Source: Candidatus Latescibacterota bacterium
Lineage (GTDB): Bacteria; Latescibacterota; 4484-107; B68-G9
DNA length: 12,916 nt
Assembly (NCBI GenBank): GCA_012961755.1
Contig: DTYS01000007.1
Coordinates: forward strand, 1-12,916
Direction: 5' to 3'
Each line of letters starts with the position of its first letter. Position 1 is the first letter of the stretch. The translations under genes were made by a program, and so were the position numbers. Below are positions 5,058-12,057 of the stretch, in pieces. The notes below the pieces were generated by a model. It saw only the letters and a list, made by a program, of their open reading frames with translations, did not search any database and had not been told where the DNA came from.

Positions 5058-7291
5058 GCTTCCTGGTCATACTCTGGCCTTCGCTCGCATCCGGCACCTT
5101 AGGCCTTGCCCTCAGCGGAGGGGGTGCCAGGGGTCTGGCCCAGATAGGAGTCCTTAAGGTGTTGGAGAGGGCCGGGGTGAAGGTGGACAGGATAGCTGGC
5201 ACGAGCATAGGAGCGGTGATAGGAGGGCTGTACGCCGCTGGTTATTCGGCGGAGGAGATAGAAGCCCTGGCCCGCAGGGTGGACTGGGGGGCGTTCATAG
5301 AGGATTCCCCCCCGCGCACCTCCCTCTTCCCGGGCATGAGGGAGGAGGAGGACAGGAGCCTGCTCCAGGTGAGGTTCCAGTGGCTCAGGCCTGAACTTCC
5401 CAAGGGATTGACCAGGGGCCAGCGCCTGGCCCACTTCCTGTGGACCCTTACGGCGAGGGCTTCCTACCTCTGTGGAGGTGACTTCGACTTACTTCCCATC
5501 CCTTACAGGGCCGTGGCCACGGACATAGTCACGGGAGGGAAGGTCGCCATAGGCCGTGGGGACCTATCCGAGGCGATGCTCGCAAGCATTTCTGTACCTC
5601 TGCTCTTCTTCCCTCACCCTTGGAGGGGAAGGTGGCTCGCAGACGGTGGGCTCAAGGAACCTGTCCCCGTAGAGACGGTGAGGGAGATGGGGGCGGACTT
5701 CGTTATAGCGGTGGACACGTCGGCTCCCCTCAGAACCGGGGGTGCCCTCAGAACTCCTTTAGAGATAGCCGACCAGGTCACGACCATCCTCATGACCGAC
5801 GAACTGAGGGAACAACTTGAGATGGCCGACTTCGTGGTGGCACCCAAGCTGGAGGGATATTCCTCGTTCGATTACAGGAAGGTGGATTCTCTCATCGTCC
5901 TCGGAGAAGAAGAGATGGAGAAGAAGCTCCCCGAACTCCTAGACCTTCTGGACGGTACCGAAAGGGACGAGAGTACGGGCGAGCTTCCCCTTAACCTCAT
6001 CTTCGAAGGTAATACCTTGATCTCGGACGAACGGCTCCGTGAGGTGGTAAGGGAGGGAAGGAATGAGGGCTTAAGCCCCGAGGAAGCGGTGGAGAGGGAG
6101 TATATCCGGAGGGGGTACATCCTCGCCACGGCAGAGCTTGAGGACGGGAAGCTCGAGGTAGATGAGGGGAGGCTCGTAAGAATAGATGTTGAGGGGAACA
6201 GGACGACCCGCAGTTACGTCGTGCTGAGGGAGTTCCCGTTGAAGGTCGGGGAAGTCTTCCACGTGGGAAAGGTGAAGCGAGGTGTGGAACAGATATACGG
6301 CACCGGCCTCTTCGACAGGGTCTCGGTGCACCTCCGAAGGAGGGGGAAGGGAGTGGCCCTCACCATTTCCGTCAGGGAACATCCCTACAGCGTCGTCCGT
6401 CTGGGGCTCCACTTCGACAGGAGGAAGCGCTCCGAGATGCTCGCAGAACTCGGGTACGACAACGTACTCGGGACCGGCGGGAGGCTCCGCTCCTCGGTGG
6501 TCCTGGGGGAGCGCAGACAGGTCTATACCCTCAACTTCTGCATGGACAGGTTCCTCAGGACGTATTGGACCTTCTCCTTCCGCCTCGGGCACGAGGTCGA
6601 ACGGGGCTACATCTTCGAGGAATGGGAGAGGGTGGGCGAATACAGGCGAAGGTCCGGGTTCCTCCTTGCCTCCCTCGGCAAGCAAATAAGGAGGCTCGGG
6701 GACATATCCTTAGAGCTCAGAGGGGAGGGGGGATGGATGGAGGAGGTGGGGGGATACGGATATCCGAGGGGAAGCTTCGAGGTGAGGTCCGCGCGGCTGA
6801 GGGTGTCCTTCGATACTTTGGACAGGTACCCTTTCCCTCGCAGGGGGAGGCGCACCGAGGTCCTCTGGGAGAGGGGAATGTTCGGGGGACCGAACTACTT
6901 CAAGTTCTACCTGACCACCGAATCCTACTTCACCTTCCTTTCCAGGAACACCCTCAGCATAAGGCTGAAATGTGGGCTCAGCTCCCCGGACGTACCCTTC
7001 ACCGAGCAGTTCACCCTGGGCGGTCAGGAGGACCTCCTCGGGTACAGGGAGGAGGAGATGAGGGGGTGGAAGGTCCTCTGCGTGAACGTCGGATACAGGT
7101 ACAGGATGCCGAAATATACTCACATAGGGATAAGGACGGACATGGGGAGGATATGGCCCCGGGGGAAACTTCTCCTCTCGTTCGGGGGAAGCATATCCCT
7201 GGAGACCTTAATAGGCCCTATGATCCTCTCCTACGGCCTCTCCTCGGAGGGAAGGAGGAGGTTTTACCTTTCCATGGGCTCCAAGTTCTGA
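5045..7291 (+). CDS. Patatin-like phospholipase fused to POTRA and outer-membrane barrel (type Vd autotransporter-like)
   Basis: 748 residues in three parts. A short hydrophobic N-terminus (about residues 1-17, MWKLSFLVILWPSLASG) reads as a signal peptide. A patatin domain (about 18-305) carries the oxyanion motif SGGGARG, the nucleophile motif GTSIG with Ser54, and the catalytic Asp in DGG at 200, so the Ser-Asp dyad is complete and lipid acyl-hydrolase activity is expected. Two POTRA-like segments follow (about 315-375 with FEGNTL, and 376-446 with DVEGNRT ending VREHPY). Then comes a roughly 300-residue beta-rich barrel of the Omp85 surface-antigen kind, including LGGQEDLLGY and ending in Phe, the usual outer-membrane protein terminus. 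This layout is that of PlpD-type secreted patatins. Substrate, and whether the patatin is released, cannot be told. It overlaps the DUF72 gene by 13 bases. No terminator is visible after it. Confidence 0.93.
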   Translation: MWKLSFLVILWPSLASGTLGLALSGGGARGLAQIGVLKVLERAGVKVDRIAGTSIGAVIGGLYAAGYSAEEIEALARRVDWGAFIEDSPPRTSLFPGMREEEDRSLLQVRFQWLRPELPKGLTRGQRLAHFLWTLTARASYLCGGDFDLLPIPYRAVATDIVTGGKVAIGRGDLSEAMLASISVPLLFFPHPWRGRWLADGGLKEPVPVETVREMGADFVIAVDTSAPLRTGGALRTPLEIADQVTTILMTDELREQLEMADFVVAPKLEGYSSFDYRKVDSLIVLGEEEMEKKLPELLDLLDGTERDESTGELPLNLIFEGNTLISDERLREVVREGRNEGLSPEEAVEREYIRRGYILATAELEDGKLEVDEGRLVRIDVEGNRTTRSYVVLREFPLKVGEVFHVGKVKRGVEQIYGTGLFDRVSVHLRRRGKGVALTISVREHPYSVVRLGLHFDRRKRSEMLAELGYDNVLGTGGRLRSSVVLGERRQVYTLNFCMDRFLRTYWTFSFRLGHEVERGYIFEEWERVGEYRRRSGFLLASLGKQIRRLGDISLELRGEGGWMEEVGGYGYPRGSFEVRSARLRVSFDTLDRYPFPRRGRRTEVLWERGMFGGPNYFKFYLTTESYFTFLSRNTLSIRLKCGLSSPDVPFTEQFTLGGQEDLLGYREEEMRGWKVLCVNVGYRYRMPKYTHIGIRTDMGRIWPRGKLLLSFGGSISLETLIGPMILSYGLSSEGRRRFYLSMGSKF

Positions 7292-7300
7292 CGAAGCCTC

Positions 7301-7330
7301 TTGACAACCCGGAACTGATTGTGTTATTAT
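7301..7330 (+). promoter_or_regulatory. Sigma70-type promoter for the DUF362-to-accC array
   Basis: A perfect TTGACA (7301-7306) is followed after 18 bases by TATTAT (7325-7330); TTATTA one base earlier gives a 17-base spacer. Transcription would start near 7337, leaving about 20 bases before the ATG at 7357, which hold a strong purine-rich ribosome-binding site (GAGGAGGGAG). This is the best promoter in the window and lies in the only sizeable gap between the patatin gene and the following genes. Confidence 0.75.
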
Positions 7331-7356
7331 TACCCGAACTTCGAGAGGAGGGAGAG

Positions 7357-8364
7357 ATGGAGGATTCGGAGGTCCTGGTCTACCGTAGGCCGAAGCCCTG
7401 GGAACCGGTTCGCGGGGACTTCGAGGAGGTGGGTTACGAGGTACTTGAGGAGCTCCGGCCCGAGCCCAGGGAAGTGGTGCTCGTAAAGCCCAACGTCATC
7501 CCTCAGGGGACCGAGGACTCGGGCATGATAACCCATCCCTGGTTCGTAGCGGGGATGGTGGAGTACTTCAGGGAGGTCGGGGTCGGAGAGGTCCTGGTTG
7601 GGGAGGGTGGATGGGACTGGAAGAAGAGGAGGACCCCGAAATCCGACCTGGAGGAGATCTGGGAGCGATCGGGGTACCTTGAGATGGCGAACTTCATGGG
7701 TATAAAGCTCATAGACCTTCAGGAGGAATGGGAGGTAGTCGGGATTCCGGGTGGGAAGTTCACCAAGACCCTCACCATCTCCCGCTGGATCAGGAGGGAC
7801 GATGTCCTCTTCCTGGACGTCCCCAAGATGAAGACCCACAACCTTGCCGTCACCACCCTATGTTCCAAGAACCTCATGGGCACGGTCCTATGTCCGGAGC
7901 GACACTTCTGCACCAGGGCGAGGGCCAGGAGCTTGGCCGAGTTCGGCTCCGTGGAAATGTACGAAACTTATTTCGCCGAACTCCTGACCGACCTGGTCTC
8001 GGTCGCAAGGCCGGACCTCTGCGTGGTAGAGGGGGTGGTGGGAAGGGATGGGACCGCCTTCCACAGGGGCGAGAACCTGACCACGTGGACGGTCGTAGCC
8101 GGCAGGAACCCGACCACCGTGGACGCCTACGCCAGCTACCTAATGGGATTCGAGCCGAGGGCCATCCCTTATCTGAGGGAGGCGGCGGGGAGGGGCCTGG
8201 GGAAGGTAGACCCCGAGGGGATGAAGGTGAGGTGGGTGGGCGAGCCACCACCTCCCGAGGGGATGGGGTTCCAAGTCATATCCTGGGACGGCCGAAACCA
8301 CCCAGAACTTTACAGAAACCGCGACATATCGTGGAAGTACCCCGAAAGTGAATTCCGAAGGTGA
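7357..8364 (+). CDS. DUF362-family protein without ferredoxin domain
   Basis: A 335-residue DUF362 protein. Visible family features are VVLVKPNVI near residue 47, an HPWFVAGMVEYFRE helix, GEGGWDW, the LDVPKMKTHNLAVTTLCSKNLMG core near residues 150-170, the VVEGVVGRDG segment, and the late VDAYASYLMGF, which corresponds to the VDa...G.dP region of the family. Many DUF362 proteins carry a 4Fe-4S ferredoxin domain; here the few cysteines are scattered and no CxxCxxCxxxC is present. The function of the family is not settled. The frame is open far upstream, but the ATG at 7357 is the sensible start, with GAGGAGGGAG just before it and a promoter before that. It is the first gene of the rightward array and ends four bases before the lyase gene. 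Confidence 0.85.
   Translation: MEDSEVLVYRRPKPWEPVRGDFEEVGYEVLEELRPEPREVVLVKPNVIPQGTEDSGMITHPWFVAGMVEYFREVGVGEVLVGEGGWDWKKRRTPKSDLEEIWERSGYLEMANFMGIKLIDLQEEWEVVGIPGGKFTKTLTISRWIRRDDVLFLDVPKMKTHNLAVTTLCSKNLMGTVLCPERHFCTRARARSLAEFGSVEMYETYFAELLTDLVSVARPDLCVVEGVVGRDGTAFHRGENLTTWTVVAGRNPTTVDAYASYLMGFEPRAIPYLREAAGRGLGKVDPEGMKVRWVGEPPPPEGMGFQVISWDGRNHPELYRNRDISWKYPESEFRR
8358..8364 (+). promoter_or_regulatory. Ribosome-binding site deciding the lyase start
   Basis: AAGGTGA, four bases before the ATG at 8369, overlaps the DUF362 stop codon. It favours this ATG over an in-frame GTG at 8348 that has no comparable site and would add seven residues. Confidence 0.6.
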
Positions 8365-8368
8365 AGAT

Positions 8369-9262
8369 ATGAACTTAGACCTTGAGAAGTTCAAGGGGGT
8401 GTATCCGGCTCTGGTCACCCCGTACGACCGCAAGGGCAGGGTGGACGAGGACGTCCTCCGCTCCCTCGTGGACTGGCATCTGAGCGCGGGGGTGAGGGGG
8501 TTCTTCGTGTGCGGGTCGACCGGGGAGGGGCTCCTCCTCACGACCGAGGAGCGGAGGAGGGTGGCCGAGGTCGTGGCCGAACACCTGGGCGGAAGGGGGA
8601 TCTGCATAGTCCATGTGGGTCACCCCTCGTCGGAGGAGTCCGCCCTTCTGGCCAGGCACGCCCATGAGGTGGGAGCGGACGCCGTAAGCAGCATTCCGCC
8701 CATATACTACCGTGTAGGGCTTGAGGGGGTGCTCCTCCATTACCGGACGATAGCCGATGCCACGTCCCTGCCTCTCTTCGTGTACAACATCCCCGTCACC
8801 ACGGGGGTGCGCATAACGGCCGAGGATATGGGACACATCTTCAGAATTCCGTCCGTCGTCGGGATGAAGTACACCGATGCTGATTACTACGAGATGCGCA
8901 ACATATTGGACCTCGCAGACCGTGAGGTTCTGGTCCTCTCAGGGAGGGACGAACTCTTCCTACCGGCCCTGACGATGGGGGCCGAGGGCTCCATAGGCAC
9001 GACCCAGAACATATTTCCGGAGCTCTTCGTGGGCATATACGAGGCCTTCTCGGGGGGGGACTGGAAGAGAGCAATGGAGCTACAGCTGAGGGCTAGCAGG
9101 GCTATAAGGATACTCTTAGGACACGGGGGCCTAGATGCGTGGAAGGCCGTGCTCAGGTTCAAGGGCTTCCCGGTGGGGCATCCACGGCCGCCCCTGAGGG
9201 CCATCTCGCCCGACGAGGAGGAGAAGATCGTCCAGGACCTCAGCTCCTTGAAGCTCCTCTGA
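8369..9262 (+). CDS. DapA-superfamily aldolase, N-acetylneuraminate-lyase type
   Basis: 297 residues, a class I (Schiff-base) aldolase of the DHDPS/NAL superfamily. The carboxylate-binding loop GSTGE is at 49-53, the catalytic Tyr139 is in YNIP and the Schiff-base Lys167 in GMKYTD. Several features point to the lyase branch and away from lysine synthesis: HVG followed by ADAVSSIPPIYY, the Lys region followed by DADYYEM, SGRDELF (Asp-Glu as at the sugar-binding site of sialic acid lyase), GSIGTTQNI, and no arginine in the YNIPVTTG loop where DHDPS has its carboxylate-binding Arg. The likely reaction is pyruvate plus an aldehyde sugar to a 2-keto-3-deoxy acid, or the reverse. The true sugar is unknown: sialic acid, or another keto-deoxy acid. 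It is packed between the DUF362 gene and rfaE2. Confidence 0.88.
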   Translation: MNLDLEKFKGVYPALVTPYDRKGRVDEDVLRSLVDWHLSAGVRGFFVCGSTGEGLLLTTEERRRVAEVVAEHLGGRGICIVHVGHPSSEESALLARHAHEVGADAVSSIPPIYYRVGLEGVLLHYRTIADATSLPLFVYNIPVTTGVRITAEDMGHIFRIPSVVGMKYTDADYYEMRNILDLADREVLVLSGRDELFLPALTMGAEGSIGTTQNIFPELFVGIYEAFSGGDWKRAMELQLRASRAIRILLGHGGLDAWKAVLRFKGFPVGHPRPPLRAISPDEEEKIVQDLSSLKLL

Positions 9263-9272
9263 CGGGGGAGGC

Positions 9273-9761
9273 ATGGGTAAGCTCATAGATCTGGACAGCC
9301 TTGTCCTCCTGAGGGAGCGATGGAGGAGGGAGGGGAAGAAGGTAGTGTTCACGAACGGATGCTTCGACATACTCCACAGGGGACATGTGGAACTTCTCAA
9401 AGCAGCCAAGGCCTTGGGGGATATCCTGATAGTTGGCCTAAACGATGACGATTCCGTGAGGAGGCTCAAGGGGCCCCGAAGGCCCTTCTACCCCCTGGAG
9501 GACAGGGCCGCCATGCTCGCCGCGCTCGAAGCTGTGGACTACGTGTGTCCCTTCTCCGAGGACACCCCCTTAAGGATGATATCCCGCCTCCTCCCGGACG
9601 TCCTGGTGAAGGGAGGGGATTACAGGCCCGAGGAGGTCGTAGGGAGGGAGGTCGTAGAGGGGACGGGGGGGAAGGTCGCAATAGTGCCCCTGTGGAAGGG
9701 ACGCTCCACCTCGGGGGTCATAGAGAAGATAGTGGAAAGGTTCGGTGGGGATGGTCGCTGA
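9273..9761 (+). CDS. rfaE2: Heptose 1-phosphate adenylyltransferase (stand-alone RfaE2)
   Basis: 162 residues matching the C-terminal half of HldE. It transfers AMP to D-glycero-D-manno-heptose 1-phosphate, giving the ADP-heptose precursor of the LPS inner core. Landmarks are VFTNGCFDILHRGH (nucleotidyltransferase HxGH at 35-38), IVGLNDDDSVRRLKG, FYPLEDRAAML, PDVLVKGGDY and GRSTS near 143, in the usual order. The kinase half is absent, so a separate HldA/RfaE1 is expected elsewhere. The ribosome-binding purines (GGGGGAGG) are unusually close to the ATG, but no other start is available. The gene lies 10 bases after the lyase and overlaps the next gene by 11. With lptB at the other end of the window it supports an LPS-bearing cell. 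Related cytidylyltransferases share the fold, but the match to RfaE2 is detailed. Confidence 0.93.
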   Translation: MGKLIDLDSLVLLRERWRREGKKVVFTNGCFDILHRGHVELLKAAKALGDILIVGLNDDDSVRRLKGPRRPFYPLEDRAAMLAALEAVDYVCPFSEDTPLRMISRLLPDVLVKGGDYRPEEVVGREVVEGTGGKVAIVPLWKGRSTSGVIEKIVERFGGDGR

Positions 9762-10041
9762 AAGGGCTTTAGAGCTGCTCGGGGAGATAGATGCCGAGCT
9801 GACGGAACTTGAAGGCCATATAAGCAAGCGTCGTCCCGTAAGGAGGTCGCCTCAGGAAGGAGGGTTCGCCACCGTGACCTTGGCGGAGATATACGCAAGG
9901 CAGGGCTTTATATCCAAGGCCATGCAGATGTTGGAGGACGTGGTTCAGAAGGACCCTGAACAGAGGGGAAGGGCCGAAGCCCTTATGAAGAAGCTCAGGG
10001 GAATTCAGGATGGCGTGCCGTTTGGACCGACGAAGGGATAG
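9751..10041 (+). CDS. Small tetratricopeptide-repeat protein
   Basis: A 96-residue protein with one clear TPR-like helix pair: VTLAEIYARQGFISKAMQMLEDVVQKDP at about residues 42-69, preceded by an acidic, helix-forming N-terminus (ALELLGEIDAELTELEG) and a basic linker (KRRPVRRSP). A single TPR of this kind (the TLAEIY-x-QG form) is found in small scaffold or adaptor proteins; no partner is shown. The start is uncertain: ATG at 9751 abuts a G-rich run, while an in-frame GTG at 9745 has AAAGG four bases upstream and would add two residues. It overlaps rfaE2 by 11 bases and the peptidase gene by 32, so it is tightly embedded in the operon. The reading frame is real given its spacing, order and helix pattern, but the function is unknown. 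Confidence 0.75.
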   Translation: MVAERALELLGEIDAELTELEGHISKRRPVRRSPQEGGFATVTLAEIYARQGFISKAMQMLEDVVQKDPEQRGRAEALMKKLRGIQDGVPFGPTKG

Positions 10042-11074
10042 GTTTAAGAACTCGCTCTCGGAGGAGGGGCTCTCAGGCGCGCTCTTGACCGACCCCGCGA
10101 ACATTAGGTATCTATGTGGGTTCTCCGGGGAGGGTATCTTAGCGGTCGGGGAAGCCGTCGTCCTCGTAACTGACCCCAGGTACGGCGAGCAGGCGGAGGA
10201 GGAGGCGCAGGGATGCCGCGTCGTGGTCACAAGGGAGAGGCTGCTGGACGGGCTCAAGGAAGCCCTGAAGGACGGATTCTGGGGGGAAAGGGTCGGCCTG
10301 GAGGCCTCCCTTCCCTACGGCACCTACCTCCTCCTCCGCGAGGTCTTCCCGGATGTAGAATGGACCAAGGCCTCGTGTTTAGAAGCTCTCAGAAGCGTGA
10401 AGGACGAAGGAGAGATCGCCCTTATAAGGGAGGTCGCGAGGATAGGGGACAGGATATTCGGCCAGCTCCTCTCCCTCCTACGTCCGGGGGTGACGGAGAG
10501 GGAGGTAGCAGCGGAGCTGGTATACCGGCTCCATGTGGAAGGGGAGGGGCCCTCCTTCGGGCCCATAGTCGCCTTCGGCCCGAACTCTTCCAAACCCCAC
10601 GCCGTACCTTCCGACAGGAAACTTGTTGAAGGGGAGCCCGTGCTCGTAGATTTCGGGATCCTCAGGCAAGGTTACGCGTCCGACATGACCAGGACATTCT
10701 GGTTCGGGGAGCCGGAGGAGGAGTTCGTGAGGGTGCACTCGGTTATCCTGGACGCCCAGAACGCCGCCTTGGAGGCCACAAGGTCCGGTATGGATGTGGT
10801 GGAACTCGACGGGGTCGCAAGGAAGGTGATAGAGGACGCCGGCTACGGGGAGAACTTCGGACACGGCCTGGGACACGGGGTAGGGCTCAAGGTCCACGAG
10901 CCTCCAAGGATATCCCCCAAGGGGGAGGGGAAGATAGAGGAAGGTATGGTGTTCACCTTTGAGCCTGGGATATACCTCCCCGGAAGGTGGGGGGTGAGGA
11001 CCGAAGATATGGTCGTCCTCGGACGGGAGGGACCCGAGGTGCTCACCTCCTCGCCTAAGTTCGTAAGGATATAG
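10010..11074 (+). CDS. M24-family peptidase, Xaa-Pro dipeptidase/aminopeptidase type
   Basis: 354 residues with the creatinase-like N-terminal domain (to about 125; note LLTDPANIRYLCGFSG) and a pita-bread metallopeptidase domain. The five metal ligands are all present: Asp214 in VDFG, Asp225 in SDMTRTF, His289 in GHGLGHGVG, Glu318 in TFEPG and Glu332 in RTED. The conserved His in the KPHA stretch (197) and in KVHEPP (296) are also there. It is expected to cut before proline in short peptides in the cytoplasm with two metal ions. The ATG at 10010 has AGGGG eight bases before it and overlaps the TPR gene by 32 bases. The order peptidase-efp-accB-accC is a common conserved arrangement. Aminopeptidase and dipeptidase activities cannot be told apart from sequence. 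Confidence 0.92.
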   Translation: MACRLDRRRDRFKNSLSEEGLSGALLTDPANIRYLCGFSGEGILAVGEAVVLVTDPRYGEQAEEEAQGCRVVVTRERLLDGLKEALKDGFWGERVGLEASLPYGTYLLLREVFPDVEWTKASCLEALRSVKDEGEIALIREVARIGDRIFGQLLSLLRPGVTEREVAAELVYRLHVEGEGPSFGPIVAFGPNSSKPHAVPSDRKLVEGEPVLVDFGILRQGYASDMTRTFWFGEPEEEFVRVHSVILDAQNAALEATRSGMDVVELDGVARKVIEDAGYGENFGHGLGHGVGLKVHEPPRISPKGEGKIEEGMVFTFEPGIYLPGRWGVRTEDMVVLGREGPEVLTSSPKFVRI

Positions 11075-11085
11075 TAGGAGGAGCT

Positions 11086-11643
11086 ATGGCCACGACTTCC
11101 GAATTTCGCAACGGAATGGTGATAAGGTTGGAGGGGGAGCTCTTCACGATAGTTGAGTTCCAACATGTGAAGCCGGGTAAGGGCATGGGCTTCGTCCGAA
11201 CCCGACTGAAGAACGTGCGCACGGGAGCGGTCCTCGACCGGACCTTCCGGTCAGGGGAGCAGGTGGAGGAGGTAAGGCTCGAGAGGAGGGAGATGCAGTT
11301 CCTCTACCGCTCCGACGATATGCTATACTTCATGGACACCGAGACCTACGAGCAGTTCTCGGTGCCCGCGGACGCCGCAGGAGACGCCGTGCTCTTCCTA
11401 AAGGAAGGTGACACCACCTCTGTGCTCATGGACGGGGATACCCCGGTCGGCGTAGAGGTTCCGTATTTCGTGGAGCTCAAGGTCGTGGAGACCGAGCCAG
11501 GAGTGCGAGGGGACACAGCGACGGGGGGATCCAAGCCGGCCAAACTTGAAACCGGGCTCGTAGTTCAGGTCCCCCTCTTCGTAGAGGAGGGGGACACGGT
11601 CAAGGTGGATACCAGGACGAGGGAATACATAGAAAGGGTTTAA
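11086..11643 (+). CDS. efp: Translation elongation factor P
   Basis: 185 residues, the normal length. EF-P binds the ribosome and rescues stalling at consecutive prolines. The three beta-barrel domains are recognisable: an N-terminal KOW-like part with the tip loop KPGKGMGFVRT, then the OB-like middle with EQFSVPADA, and the C-terminal OB fold with the family signature KPAKLETGLVVQVP. The residue usually modified is Lys32 at the loop tip, in a PGKG setting like that of lysine-type EF-Ps outside the EpmA group. The start is clear, with GGAGGAG six bases before the ATG. It lies 11 bases after the peptidase gene and one base before accB, so co-expression with the fatty-acid genes is expected. 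Confidence 0.96.
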   Translation: MATTSEFRNGMVIRLEGELFTIVEFQHVKPGKGMGFVRTRLKNVRTGAVLDRTFRSGEQVEEVRLERREMQFLYRSDDMLYFMDTETYEQFSVPADAAGDAVLFLKEGDTTSVLMDGDTPVGVEVPYFVELKVVETEPGVRGDTATGGSKPAKLETGLVVQVPLFVEEGDTVKVDTRTREYIERV

Positions 11644-11644
11644 A

Positions 11645-12055
11645 TTGAAAGAGGATCTGCTCAGAAAGCTCGTGCGGTTCATGAAGGAGGAGGGACTTAC
11701 GGAGATTGAGATAAGGACCTGGGCACGCTACGTACGCCTCGTTCTGGGCACCCCGGTCCATGGACCTCCCACACCCGTACTCCAGGAAGGGAGTGAGGAG
11801 ACCTCCGAGGACAGGCTCTACACAATAAGAGCTCCTATGGTGGGCACCTTCTACCGAGCCCCCACCCCGGATGCCGAACCCTTCGTGAAGGAAGGTGATA
11901 GGGTTAAGGTTGGCCAGACGGTATGTATAATAGAGGCGATGAAGATCATGAACGAGATAGAGTCCGACGTCGAAGGTACGATAGTGAAGGTCTTAGCCGA
12001 GAACGCCAAGCCCGTAGAGTACGGCCAGGAACTCTTCTTGGTGAGGCTGGATTAG
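11645..12055 (+). CDS. accB: Acetyl-CoA carboxylase biotin carboxyl carrier protein
   Basis: 136 residues, the carrier that holds biotin and shuttles carboxyl groups between the biotin carboxylase (AccC) and the carboxyltransferase in the first step of fatty-acid synthesis. The biotinyl domain fills the C-terminal part, with the biotin lysine at residue 100 in EAMKIMNE. The thumb-like insertion that marks the bacterial ACC form is present (VGTFYRAPTPDAEPF, about residues 66-80). The N-terminal helical region is followed by an unusually short linker, so the protein is shorter than in E. coli (156 residues). It starts with TTG at 11645, with AAAGGG upstream, one base after the efp stop; no ATG is available in the N-terminal part. 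accC follows two bases later, as in most bacteria. Confidence 0.94.
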   Translation: MKEDLLRKLVRFMKEEGLTEIEIRTWARYVRLVLGTPVHGPPTPVLQEGSEETSEDRLYTIRAPMVGTFYRAPTPDAEPFVKEGDRVKVGQTVCIIEAMKIMNEIESDVEGTIVKVLAENAKPVEYGQELFLVRLD

Positions 12056-12057
12056 GG

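Noticed and set aside
6071..6685. Antisense open frame of 204 codons inside the patatin gene
   Set aside because: It is the reverse-strand shadow of a GC-rich, AGG-rich gene. No motif, no start signal, and the opposite frame is clearly coding.
7291..7320. Possible terminator after the patatin gene (AGTTC / GAACT pairing)
   Set aside because: Only five pairs with a long loop and no U-tract; the stretch is better explained by the promoter at 7301-7330.
6565..7356. Long upstream extension of the DUF362 reading frame into the patatin gene
   Set aside because: The extension lacks family similarity and has the low-complexity Arg/Gly-rich look of a shadow frame in GC-rich DNA. The promoter and ribosome-binding site mark the ATG at 7357.
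7330..7839. Leftward 169-codon frame opposite the DUF362 gene
   Set aside because: Shadow of the coding frame; no conserved motif or start signal.
8348..8368. GTG at 8348 as the lyase start
   Set aside because: No ribosome-binding site before it, while AAGGTGA stands four bases before the ATG at 8369.
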